Positions 57,416-64,000 of a stretch of 64,000 bases of DNA are shown here, in pieces; position 1 is the stretch's first letter, and the number at the start of each line of letters is the position of its first letter. The stretch covers positions 32,156-96,155 of the forward strand of contig PAOB01000006.1 in the NCBI GenBank assembly GCA_002708445.1. The letters are read 5' to 3'. The notes beneath the pieces are model-generated. The model was not told where the DNA came from and made no database searches. It worked only from the letters and a program-made list of their open reading frames with translations. The stretch is from Candidatus Arcticimaribacter sp. (GTDB lineage Bacteria; Bacteroidota; Bacteroidia; Flavobacteriales; Flavobacteriaceae). The position numbers and the translations under genes are program-made.

Positions 57416-57835
57416 ATGACAACGAATCGTACATTCACAATGATTAAACCCGATGCTGTTGAAAACGGTCATGTCGGGTCTATTCTTGAAAAAATAACTT
57501 CAGCAGGCTTTAAAATTTTAGCGTTAAAGAAAACCCAATTAACCCTTAATGATGCCCAAGCATTTTACAGTGTTCATAGTGAACGTCCTTTTTTTGGAGA
57601 GCTTGTAGAGTTCATGACTAGAGGTCCGATAGTTGCGGCTATTCTTGAAAAAGACAATGCTGTAAATGATTTTCGTGTATTAATAGGAGCAACAAATCCT
57701 GCGGAAGCTGCCGAAGGAACGATCCGAAATTTGTATGCTACCTCTATGGGAGAAAATGCTGTTCATGGATCTGATAGTGATGAAAATGCTAATATCGAGG
57801 GTGCTTTTCATTTTTCGCAAAGAGAAATTTTTTAA
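57416..57835 (+). CDS. ndk: nucleoside diphosphate kinase
   Basis: Ndk equalises NTP pools through a phospho-His. The 139-residue protein has [19 protein letters not shown] at the start, the FTIKP-like pocket, [15 protein letters not shown] and the catalytic His in [11 protein letters not shown]. Size is normal. It converges with the DUF721 gene, with a 4-base overlap of the ends. Confidence 0.96.
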   Translation: MTTNRTFTMIKPDAVENGHVGSILEKITSAGFKILALKKTQLTLNDAQAFYSVHSERPFFGELVEFMTRGPIVAAILEKDNAVNDFRVLIGATNPAEAAEGTIRNLYATSMGENAVHGSDSDENANIEGAFHFSQREIF

Positions 57836-58134
57836 CGAAGTACCAATTTGGTTACAAGATTTGCGCCGAGGGATTCGTTTAAGTGAAGCAAAATTTTTTC
57901 TTTTCCATAGGAAAGCTCCTCTCTAAGTGCTGAGGAGGTTAAATTTACAAATAGGGTAGTACCTCTGTAATTTACTCGTTGGGTGTATTGAGCAACACTT
58001 TTACCCATAGTAGTGTTCCATGCTTTCTCTACGCGAATTTTTGTGATTCCACCTTTTATGTTTTTTTGATCAATCAACTCGCCAAGCACATCCGAGATGG
58101 TTTGTGGTTCGAAAGATCTTTTTTTCTTTGTCAT
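57832..58134 (-). CDS. DUF721/DciA-like protein
   Basis: The 100-residue protein has the DUF721 pattern: [55 protein letters not shown]. DciA, in other phyla, is the helicase loader/partner and belongs to this family, and recF lies close by. It starts in the stop of the lipocalin-like gene (ATGA, 4 bases). Confidence 0.88.
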   Translation of the reverse strand: MTKKKRSFEPQTISDVLGELIDQKNIKGGITKIRVEKAWNTTMGKSVAQYTQRVNYRGTTLFVNLTSSALREELSYGKEKILLHLNESLGANLVTKLVLR

Positions 58135-58556
58135 GGTTTAAAACTTATTTTTTTATGGCGAATGTATCGGTAGGTTTTTCCGCTGTGCTCCAATTCTAAA
58201 TTATTCTCAGAAATTTTTACAATTTTTTCTTTCCAAGGTTTCAAAGCCTTGTCATAGGACAGATAAAAATCTCCTTCAATTTGTTCAACAGTAAAATCAA
58301 ATCGATCTTCTGAGCTTGAATAATTTTCCCCCAAACTAGGGGTTAATTTTTTTCGATACCCAAGGTTAGATTCTATTTTATAAAAATCAACTAAAATAAT
58401 TCCTCCTTTTGGATTAAATATTTCTCCATGGGATTGAACTTCTTCAATTTCCCAAGTTCCATTCAAAAGGGTTAAGTCTTTCTTCGAAACTCCAGAACAG
58501 CCTGTCATTACTACAATAAATGTAAAAAAAAGGAAAGAAACTATTTTCTTTTTCAT
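58131..58556 (-). CDS. lipocalin-like lipoprotein
   Basis: From ATG 58556 the product has 141 residues with the lipobox MTGC (Cys20). The body (about 30-135) is a run of beta strands that begins LLNGTWEIEEVQS, the pattern of lipocalin-like (DUF4923/lipocalin_4 type) proteins. The role is unknown. Another ATG is at 58562. It lies between DUF721 and recF, in the same direction. Confidence 0.82.
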   Translation of the reverse strand: MKKKIVSFLFFTFIVVMTGCSGVSKKDLTLLNGTWEIEEVQSHGEIFNPKGGIILVDFYKIESNLGYRKKLTPSLGENYSSSEDRFDFTVEQIEGDFYLSYDKALKPWKEKIVKISENNLELEHSGKTYRYIRHKKISFKP

Positions 58557-58599
58557 GCCCAATACGAATAAATTTAATGTGTCTTTAAAGATAAGAATC

Positions 58600-59682
58600 T
58601 TAATTGAGATTAAAAATCTTGTAGGATGATTGCGTTGTTTTTAAAGCTTGTAAGGTTCTTTCTTCGTGGGTATCCGAAAGAAAGAGTTGTCCAAAGTGAT
58701 TGTTCTCTACCAATTGCATAATAAGACTAACACGTTGTTGATCGAGTTTATCAAAAACATCGTCTAAAAGAACAATAGGAGTAACTCCTGCTTGTTTTTT
58801 TATGAAATCAAATTGAGCGAGTTTAAGTGCGATTAAAAAAGATTTTTGCTGTCCTTGACTTCCAAACTTCTTTATGGGTTCATCACTGATAGAGAAAAAT
58901 AAATCCTCTTTATGAATTCCCGTACTGCTAAACTGTAACATACGGTCTTTAGCTAGTTGATTTTTAAGAAGTTCCTCAAAAGAATTGTTTAATAAGGCGC
59001 TTTCATAGGAAAGGGTGACTTCCTCTTGCGATCTACTTATGCTTTGATAATGTTGCTCAAAAATTGATATGAATGTTTCCAAAAAGGCTTTGCGTTTTTC
59101 ATGAATTGGAGTTCCCAAAGCAATCATTTGTTGATTGTAAATTTCTAATGTTTCTGCATCAAAAGTTTGATTCACTGCAAAATACTTTAAAAGGGCATTC
59201 CGTTGACTAACAATTTTGGTGTAATCCAGTAAATTATTTAGATAAACGGGATCGGTCTGACCAATAACCCCGTCCATGAATTTTCGTCTGATGCTACTTC
59301 CTTCATTAATTAGATCCCGATCTGAGGGTGAGATGATCACAAGCGGCAATAGACCAATGTGGTCTGATATTTTTTCGTAAACCTTACCGTTTCGCTTTAG
59401 GGTTTTTTTGTGCCCACGTTTTAGGCTACATAAAATTTTCTCGACTCGTTCATTTTTTTCAAAAACAGCATCTAAAACAAAATAGTCTGTATCGAATTGT
59501 ATGTTCTGTACAGCAGTTGGATTGAAATATCCTTTAGCAAAACACAAATGGTAGATTGCATCTAAAATATTAGATTTTCCAACTCCATTATTTCCGATAA
59601 AACAATTGATTTGTGCATCGAATTCGAAGTTTTTGGAGGTTATGTTTTTGTATTGGGTTAGTGAAAGGCTTTTGAGTTTCAT
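58600..59682 (-). CDS. recF: DNA replication and repair protein RecF
   Basis: RecF helps load RecA at gaps. The 360-residue SMC-like ATPase has Walker [16 protein letters not shown] (about 29-43), the signature [19 protein letters not shown] and Walker [13 protein letters not shown]. It is a typical length. Its -7 box lies 5 bases before the ATG. It heads the unit recF, lipocalin-like, DUF721. Confidence 0.95.
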   Translation of the reverse strand: MKLKSLSLTQYKNITSKNFEFDAQINCFIGNNGVGKSNILDAIYHLCFAKGYFNPTAVQNIQFDTDYFVLDAVFEKNERVEKILCSLKRGHKKTLKRNGKVYEKISDHIGLLPLVIISPSDRDLINEGSSIRRKFMDGVIGQTDPVYLNNLLDYTKIVSQRNALLKYFAVNQTFDAETLEIYNQQMIALGTPIHEKRKAFLETFISIFEQHYQSISRSQEEVTLSYESALLNNSFEELLKNQLAKDRMLQFSSTGIHKEDLFFSISDEPIKKFGSQGQQKSFLIALKLAQFDFIKKQAGVTPIVLLDDVFDKLDQQRVSLIMQLVENNHFGQLFLSDTHEERTLQALKTTQSSYKIFNLN

Positions 59683-59687
59683 GAATA

Positions 59688-59695
59688 CAAAGATA
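59688..59695 (-). promoter_or_regulatory. recF promoter -7 box, apparently leaderless
   Basis: The minus strand reads TATCTTTG, exact TAnnTTTG, ending 5 bases before the recF ATG (59682). A transcript from it would start within a base or two of the start codon. No TTG -33 is found. Confidence 0.45.
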
Positions 59696-59712
59696 AAAAC
59701 TTAGAGCTTCCC

Positions 59713-59736
59713 GATCTGTGTTTTTTAACAAAGATC
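59713..59736. repeat. imperfect hairpin between recF and the TonB receptor gene
   Basis: GATCTGTGTT (59713-59722) and AACAAAGATC (59727-59736) pair in nine of ten positions around a TTTT loop. It may be an operator or part of the control region for either divergent gene. The evidence is only symmetry. Confidence 0.3.
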
Positions 59737-59836
59737 TAAATATGTGCCTAGAAGATAATTTCAATTTTCAGCTTGTCTGGAATTATTAGAATAATATTAT
59801 TATTAATGGCTTTATAGTTGTGAAATCTCCTTAATT

Positions 59837-61888
59837 TTGAAAAAAAAGAATTTGAAAAATTTCTTGTACATCTTCCTTTTTTCTTTAGGAAGTCCGTTTA
59901 CTATTTTTGCCCAAATTGATTCTATAAAGACCGTTAAATTAGAAGTCGTTGAGGTTTCCGTAACCCGATACGACCACCCGATTAATTCATCGACTTGGTC
60001 TGTTTCTAAATTGGATTTTAAAGATTCTCAAAAACAAATGCAGCAGTTGTATTTCAGTGATTACCTGAATGGTGTTCCTGGTTTATTTACTCTCAATAGC
60101 AATAATTTTTCTCAAGATTTACGAATTTCAATTAGAGGGTTTGGTTCTCGAGCTGCTTTTGGAATTCGGGGGATAAAACTTTTGGTGGATGGTATTCCCG
60201 AAACCACCCCTGATGGTCAGGGACAAATTGACAATTTGTCTATAGGAAGTATTGCGTCTGTTGAGATTATTAGAGGGCCTGCATCCTTACTTTATGGGAA
60301 TGCCTCTGGAGGAGTAATCAGCATTCAAACTCAGAGTGAATTGGAACGTAATTATTTGAAAACAGGAATAACGATGGGTGCCTATGGGATGCAGAACATT
60401 CAGATAGGAGCTGGGGTTAAGAAAGATAAAACCTCTATCATTTTATTAGCTAATAAAATCAAGACCAATGGATATCGAGTATTTAGTGGTTTTGAGAGTA
60501 GTGGACTAAACGCTCTAATAAAACACCGATTCAATCAAAAAGCTGAATTGAATGTGCTGTTGAATTTTACAGATAGCCCAATAGCCGAAGATGCTGGGAG
60601 TCTTAATTTTGAAGCAACACAAACGCAACGTTTTCAGGCTCGAGACCGCAATGTTCAGTTTATGACTCAAGAGGCTGTTCAGCAATTTAAATCGGGGATT
60701 TCTTTTCGCCAGCAATGGAATTCTAAGTTTTCTTTTTCTACTTATGGTTTTTATGCTACCCGAGCTTTTAATACATCGCTACCTTTTGAGTTTGGAGGAC
60801 AAGTTGATTTGGATCGATTGTATTTTGGGCAAGGGTCACAACTCAGTTTTCAAGGGGGAACATCACTTCGACATCAATTTCAATTGGGTTACAGTTGGGC
60901 AAGCCAATCGGATCATCGAAAACGCTTTATGAATAAGCAAGGGGTTCGAGGGAATCTTACCTTAAATCAAGACGAAAATTTTGATGCATTGGGCTTCTAC
61001 CTGTTGGACGAGCTTTCTTTTGGAAATTTCAAAATTGTTGCAGGATTTCGATACGACACCAACAAACTAGAAGCTTTAGATCGATACTTAGCTAACGGAA
61101 ATGATAGTGGGTCACTTTCTTTGAATGCTTGGAGTTCTTCTTTAGGAGTCAATTATCAGTTAAATGAAAAGCAGTATTTGTTTGCATCTTCTGGAACGAG
61201 TTTTGAAACTCCTGTTTTGAGTGAATTGTCGGCAAACCCCAAAGGGGTTGGAGGTTTTAATACTGATTTGTCTCCCCAAAAAGCAAGAAATACAGAGTTT
61301 GGGTTTCGTTCAATTGGACAAAAGTCAAAATTTGAAGTTGTCTTATTTAACATTCTGACCAAGAATGACCTTGTCCCGTACGAGTTAGAAGCATTTCCCG
61401 ATCGAAATTTTTATCGGAATGCTGGGAAGACCAAACGCAAGGGCTTGGAGGTGTCTTATTCATTAAAAAGATCTGCTTATTTGGAAACAAAAATTTCTTA
61501 CACTTATTCAGATTTTACTTACGAATCTTTTGAAAAACCCAATGGCGATTTTAGTGGAAAACAACTCCCTGGAATACCAAAACACTTGGTTTTTGTTCAA
61601 TCAAATTTTACTAAGGGGAATTGGAAAGTTATTTTTAATAGTCGTTTCCAAAGCAGTCTATTTGCCGATGATTCAAATGAAGCGAAAGAAGATGCTTATT
61701 TACTTTCAAATGTAAACATAGGTTATGGTATTGAGAGAGGAAATGTGATTTGGACTCCTTTTTTTGGTATCAATAACATGTGGAACTCAATCTACAACGA
61801 TAATATTCGAATAAACGCTTTTGGAGGGCGTTATTATGAGCCGGCACCAACACGCCATATTTATGCTGGGGTACGTTTAATTTTGTAG
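59837..61888 (+). CDS. TonB-dependent outer-membrane receptor
   Basis: A TonB-dependent receptor of 683 residues, with a signal peptide (about 1-26, TIFAQ), a plug domain (about 40-160: ISIRGFGSRAAFGIRGIKLLVDGIPETT, here cited by its key part RGFGSRAAFG; GSIASVEIIRGPASLLYG) and a barrel ending in IYAGVRLIL. No CarboxypepD-like N-terminal extension and no SusD partner, so a metal-chelate or vitamin substrate is more likely than glycans. No ATG exists before residue 60; the start is TTG at 59837 or 59852. TTG 59837 is within TAATTTTG (59832-59839), which would be the -7 box. Confidence 0.9.
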   Translation: MKKKNLKNFLYIFLFSLGSPFTIFAQIDSIKTVKLEVVEVSVTRYDHPINSSTWSVSKLDFKDSQKQMQQLYFSDYLNGVPGLFTLNSNNFSQDLRISIRGFGSRAAFGIRGIKLLVDGIPETTPDGQGQIDNLSIGSIASVEIIRGPASLLYGNASGGVISIQTQSELERNYLKTGITMGAYGMQNIQIGAGVKKDKTSIILLANKIKTNGYRVFSGFESSGLNALIKHRFNQKAELNVLLNFTDSPIAEDAGSLNFEATQTQRFQARDRNVQFMTQEAVQQFKSGISFRQQWNSKFSFSTYGFYATRAFNTSLPFEFGGQVDLDRLYFGQGSQLSFQGGTSLRHQFQLGYSWASQSDHRKRFMNKQGVRGNLTLNQDENFDALGFYLLDELSFGNFKIVAGFRYDTNKLEALDRYLANGNDSGSLSLNAWSSSLGVNYQLNEKQYLFASSGTSFETPVLSELSANPKGVGGFNTDLSPQKARNTEFGFRSIGQKSKFEVVLFNILTKNDLVPYELEAFPDRNFYRNAGKTKRKGLEVSYSLKRSAYLETKISYTYSDFTYESFEKPNGDFSGKQLPGIPKHLVFVQSNFTKGNWKVIFNSRFQSSLFADDSNEAKEDAYLLSNVNIGYGIERGNVIWTPFFGINNMWNSIYNDNIRINAFGGRYYEPAPTRHIYAGVRLIL

Positions 61889-61892
61889 ACGT

Positions 61893-62441
61893 TCAGTCCT
61901 CAGTAAAATGACTTGTACGTTTGGGTTTTGAGAAGCGTTCTTTGTTGTAGGCTTCTGATTCTCTTAGGGGAATGGAAAGTGATTTCCAATTTTCGTTTGT
62001 AATCATTTTTCCAATAAAAACGATTTGACCTACATGATAGGCATAATGGCACAATTGTCGGTCAATAGCTGCCCGAACGGTCTGTCCCATATTTCTTATG
62101 AACACCTCTTTTTCTAAATCTTTTTGACTTAACTCATCTAAGGCATCAAACAGGCAAGACCAGCCCGATTCCCAGAGTTGAAGAAGTTCTTTTTTGTTTT
62201 TTTTAGGTTCAATAAATTCCTGATCTCTATTCCTCCATTTTTTCTCTCCATCAGAATTCAGAAAATCGGTCCAACGAGATTTCATATTTCCATGAAGATG
62301 TTTTATGATTAAACCGATACTACTTGAATTTGAGTTTGGCTTCCAAAGAATTTGTTTTTCATTCAGTTGTCTAAAAGTAAGGTCTCCAATTGATTTGTAA
62401 TGAAAAAATTCCTTTTGTATGTTTTTGATTTCATCTGACAT
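61893..62441 (-). CDS. DinB-like / DUF1572 family protein
   Basis: The 182-residue protein is a four-helix-bundle DinB-like fold: the first conserved His in LIIKHLHGNMKSRW (about 48-50), later histidines in QLCHYAYHVGQIV (about 130-135). Together they form the metal site of this superfamily, which includes bacillithiol S-transferases. A link to bshC at 6782 is possible but not shown. It converges with the TonB receptor gene. Confidence 0.82.
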   Translation of the reverse strand: MSDEIKNIQKEFFHYKSIGDLTFRQLNEKQILWKPNSNSSSIGLIIKHLHGNMKSRWTDFLNSDGEKKWRNRDQEFIEPKKNKKELLQLWESGWSCLFDALDELSQKDLEKEVFIRNMGQTVRAAIDRQLCHYAYHVGQIVFIGKMITNENWKSLSIPLRESEAYNKERFSKPKRTSHFTED

Positions 62442-62610
62442 TTTAAAGTCTTGTTTTAATTAGAAAAACCTAAAAATAAATCTATGAATAAGCTGTTTTG
62501 TAGTAGTAGATTTCTCCTAAAAACAGCAAGTTTAAAGATAAGGAAAAATTAAAACTCTTTTTTTCCTTTAAAATATGAAAAATGAGCTTTCTGAATTAGA
62601 ATAAAAAGGT

Positions 62611-62618
62611 TATTTTTG
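62611..62618 (+). promoter_or_regulatory. -7 box of the TPR-ribH promoter
   Basis: TATTTTTG matches TAnnTTTG and ends 19 bases before the ATG at 62638. No suitable TTG is seen upstream. It would serve the TPR gene and ribH. Confidence 0.45.
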
Positions 62619-62637
62619 GGAACTTTAAAAAATTACG

Positions 62638-63402
62638 ATGGCTACATACAAAAAACGCGGAGCAAAAAAATCAGTAACCAAGGCTGAAGTTAGCGAGAAT
62701 CAAATGGATAGTACAACAGCTGAGGTATTTGAAACACTCGATACATCAGCATCTAAGGCAGAAGAGTTTGTTGCAAAGTATCAAAACGTAATTTTGATTG
62801 TTATTGGTGTTGTGACGGTTGGAGTTTTGGGCTCTTTGGGATATCAAACTTTTGTGGTTGAACCGAATTCAAAAGAAGCTGTCGGGGAATTAAATCAAGC
62901 ACAATACTATTTTAACCTTGCGGTTAATGGACAAGATAGCGATTCACTTTATGCTCGTTCCATTCGAGGAGGAGAAGGGAAGTATGGTTTCAAAGACATT
63001 ATTGAAAATTACAGTGGTACTCCTGCCGCTGATCTTGCATCTTTTAGTGCAGGAATGGCTTATCTTAATATGAGAGATTACCAAATGGCCATAGAGTATT
63101 TGAAAGACTTTAGCTCGGATGATATTTTGTTGAGTGCTATTGCCAATGGTTCTATAGGTGATGCATACGCACAACTTGAACAAGAGGATGATGCACTGGA
63201 TTATTACATCAAAGCAGTTAAGGCCAGTGAAAACGACTACACGACTCCTAAATACTTATTTAAAGCTGGATTGCTTAGCAGCAATTTAGAAAAAAACAGC
63301 CAAGCATTATCTTACTTTAAGCGCATTAAAGATGAATATCCAGATTCTACTGAGGCTACTCAAGTGGACATTCAGATCGGACGTTTAGAAAATATTAAAT
63401 AG
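62638..63402 (+). CDS. membrane-anchored TPR protein (YfgM-like)
   Basis: The 254-residue protein has a basic cytoplasmic N-terminus, one membrane helix (about 50-72: VILIVIGVVTVGVLGSLGYQ) and periplasmic TPR units (about 130-250: FSAGMAYLNMRDYQMAIEYL; IGDAYAQLEQEDDALDYYIK; FKAGLLSSNLEKNSQALSYF). It looks like YfgM, a helper of SecYEG and periplasmic chaperones. It is 5 bases before ribH. Confidence 0.88.
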   Translation: MATYKKRGAKKSVTKAEVSENQMDSTTAEVFETLDTSASKAEEFVAKYQNVILIVIGVVTVGVLGSLGYQTFVVEPNSKEAVGELNQAQYYFNLAVNGQDSDSLYARSIRGGEGKYGFKDIIENYSGTPAADLASFSAGMAYLNMRDYQMAIEYLKDFSSDDILLSAIANGSIGDAYAQLEQEDDALDYYIKAVKASENDYTTPKYLFKAGLLSSNLEKNSQALSYFKRIKDEYPDSTEATQVDIQIGRLENIK

Positions 63403-63407
63403 TATTT

Positions 63408-63890
63408 ATGGCAACGGTTAATTCTAATTTATCCGTTTATGATCCCGATCAAGTACCTTCGGGTGAGCATTTATCTGTAGCTCTTGTTGTTTCTGAATGG
63501 AATGCTCAAATTACAGAATCACTTTTCAAGGGAGCTTATGACACCCTACGAAACCACAGAGTTGCGGAAAATAATATTTCTCGAATTAATGTTCCAGGGA
63601 GTTTCGAATTGATTTACGGAGCAAAACATGCCCAATCTCAAGGATTTGATGTTGTTATCGCAATAGGAAGTGTGATTCAAGGCGAAACCAAGCATTTTGA
63701 CTTTGTTTGCCAAGGGGTATCTCAGGGGATAAAAGATTTAAATATTCAATCTAAGACACCTGTGATTTTCTGTGTTTTAACAGACAACACGCTTCAACAA
63801 GCTATTGACCGATCCGGTGGTCAGTTTGGCAACAAGGGTATTGAGGCAGCTGTTGCTGCACTTAAAATGGCTTTTCTTTCTAAACAATAA
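63408..63890 (+). CDS. ribH: 6,7-dimethyl-8-ribityllumazine synthase
   Basis: RibH is the lumazine synthase of riboflavin biosynthesis. The 160-residue protein shows VVSEWNAQITESLFKGA (ligand site), VPGSFELIYGAKH, GSVIQGETKHFDFVCQG (catalytic His) and FCVLTDNTLQQAIDRSGG. The other rib genes are not in this window. It is cotranscribed with the TPR gene. The 110 bases after it hold no clear gene; an ATG at 63970 opens an untestable frame. Confidence 0.96.
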   Translation: MATVNSNLSVYDPDQVPSGEHLSVALVVSEWNAQITESLFKGAYDTLRNHRVAENNISRINVPGSFELIYGAKHAQSQGFDVVIAIGSVIQGETKHFDFVCQGVSQGIKDLNIQSKTPVIFCVLTDNTLQQAIDRSGGQFGNKGIEAAVAALKMAFLSKQ

Positions 63891-64000
63891 GTTTTCAACA
63901 TTTTACTTACTTCTTAGCAATCAAATTGGGATTTTAGTAAAATCAATGTATTTTTATGTTTTAAGGGAAATGCAGATGTTCAAAACAAATCTTTTTAAAC

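Noticed and set aside
63970-64000. Start of another gene after ribH
   Set aside because: ATG CAG ATG opens a frame to the window edge, but ten codons without a recognisable motif or -7 box do not allow a call.
1-64000. CRISPR arrays, tRNA/rRNA genes, prophage, insertion sequences or a defence system
   Set aside because: No spaced direct repeats, cloverleaf or transposase/integrase-like proteins were found on either strand; gene content is that of a conserved core region.

Overview
The window is a stretch of chromosome from a member of the Bacteroidota, most probably the Flavobacteriaceae. Four things point there. The DNA is AT-rich and gene-dense. Many genes are preceded by the Bacteroidota -7 box TAnnTTTG rather than a sigma70 -10/-35 pair. 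The family-specific genes include gldI (gliding motility), DUF4295, DUF5606, an OstA-like protein, bshC (bacillithiol) and an SPII/SPI-rich envelope set. Finally, the gene orders rpmB-rpmG-DUF4295-ftsY, purA-fur-rel, nrnA-gldI and TPR-popT-popT-aroE-DUF349 are, from memory, usual in flavobacteria. I see no prophage, insertion sequence, CRISPR array, rRNA or tRNA gene, and no gap above 300 bases lacks a gene.

Layout. 1-4231: a partial minus-strand ORF, then a plus-strand ribosomal-protein/secretion cluster (rpmB, rpmG, DUF4295, an internal terminator-like hairpin, ftsY, an alpha/beta hydrolase, rimO). 4238-8392: a secreted M14 peptidase divergent from bshC, with a symmetrical pair of promoter-like boxes between them. 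8454-16524: guaA, a LysM/periplasmic-binding-fold protein, pyrG, yidC and mnmA, converging on lysA. 17930-23546: sucC, an Hsp20, a lipoprotein, a CrtI/retinol-saturase-like oxidoreductase and an S10 serine peptidase split by a frameshift in a run of eight T. 23543-33000: pnuC, a DAO-type oxidase and uvrB; an unassigned 352-residue protein with kinase-like motifs; the minus-strand set dapD, threonylcarbamoyl-AMP synthase, cca, ctaA and a pRiA4b ORF-3-like gene. 32894-35121: ruvX, def, DUF5606 and mazG, tightly coupled. 35202-49011: a long run of minus-strand genes (TPR, two popT/DUF368, aroE, DUF349; and rel, fur, purA, ostA-like, a class III aminotransferase; trmH-type methylase). 49016-57238: two amidohydrolases, DUF3810, a cyclophilin-FKBP fusion, gldI and nrnA. 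57416-63890: ndk, DUF721, a lipocalin-like lipoprotein, recF, a TonB-dependent receptor lacking an ATG start, a DinB-like protein, a membrane-anchored TPR protein and ribH.

Together these are core functions: nucleotide synthesis (guaA, pyrG, purA, ndk, mazG), translation and tRNA/ribosome modification (rpmB, rpmG, rimO, mnmA, cca, the threonylcarbamoyl-AMP synthase, trmH, def), DNA maintenance (uvrB, recF, ruvX), lysine/DAP and aromatic synthesis (dapD, lysA, aroE), membrane biogenesis (ftsY, yidC, ostA-like, popT) and stress control (rel, fur, hsp20). I found no clearly accessory system. The most unusual items are the frameshifted S10 peptidase, the kinase-like orphan at 27384, the amidohydrolase pair with lost metal ligands, the group of apparently leaderless promoters, and a possible 37-codon membrane peptide at 54463.
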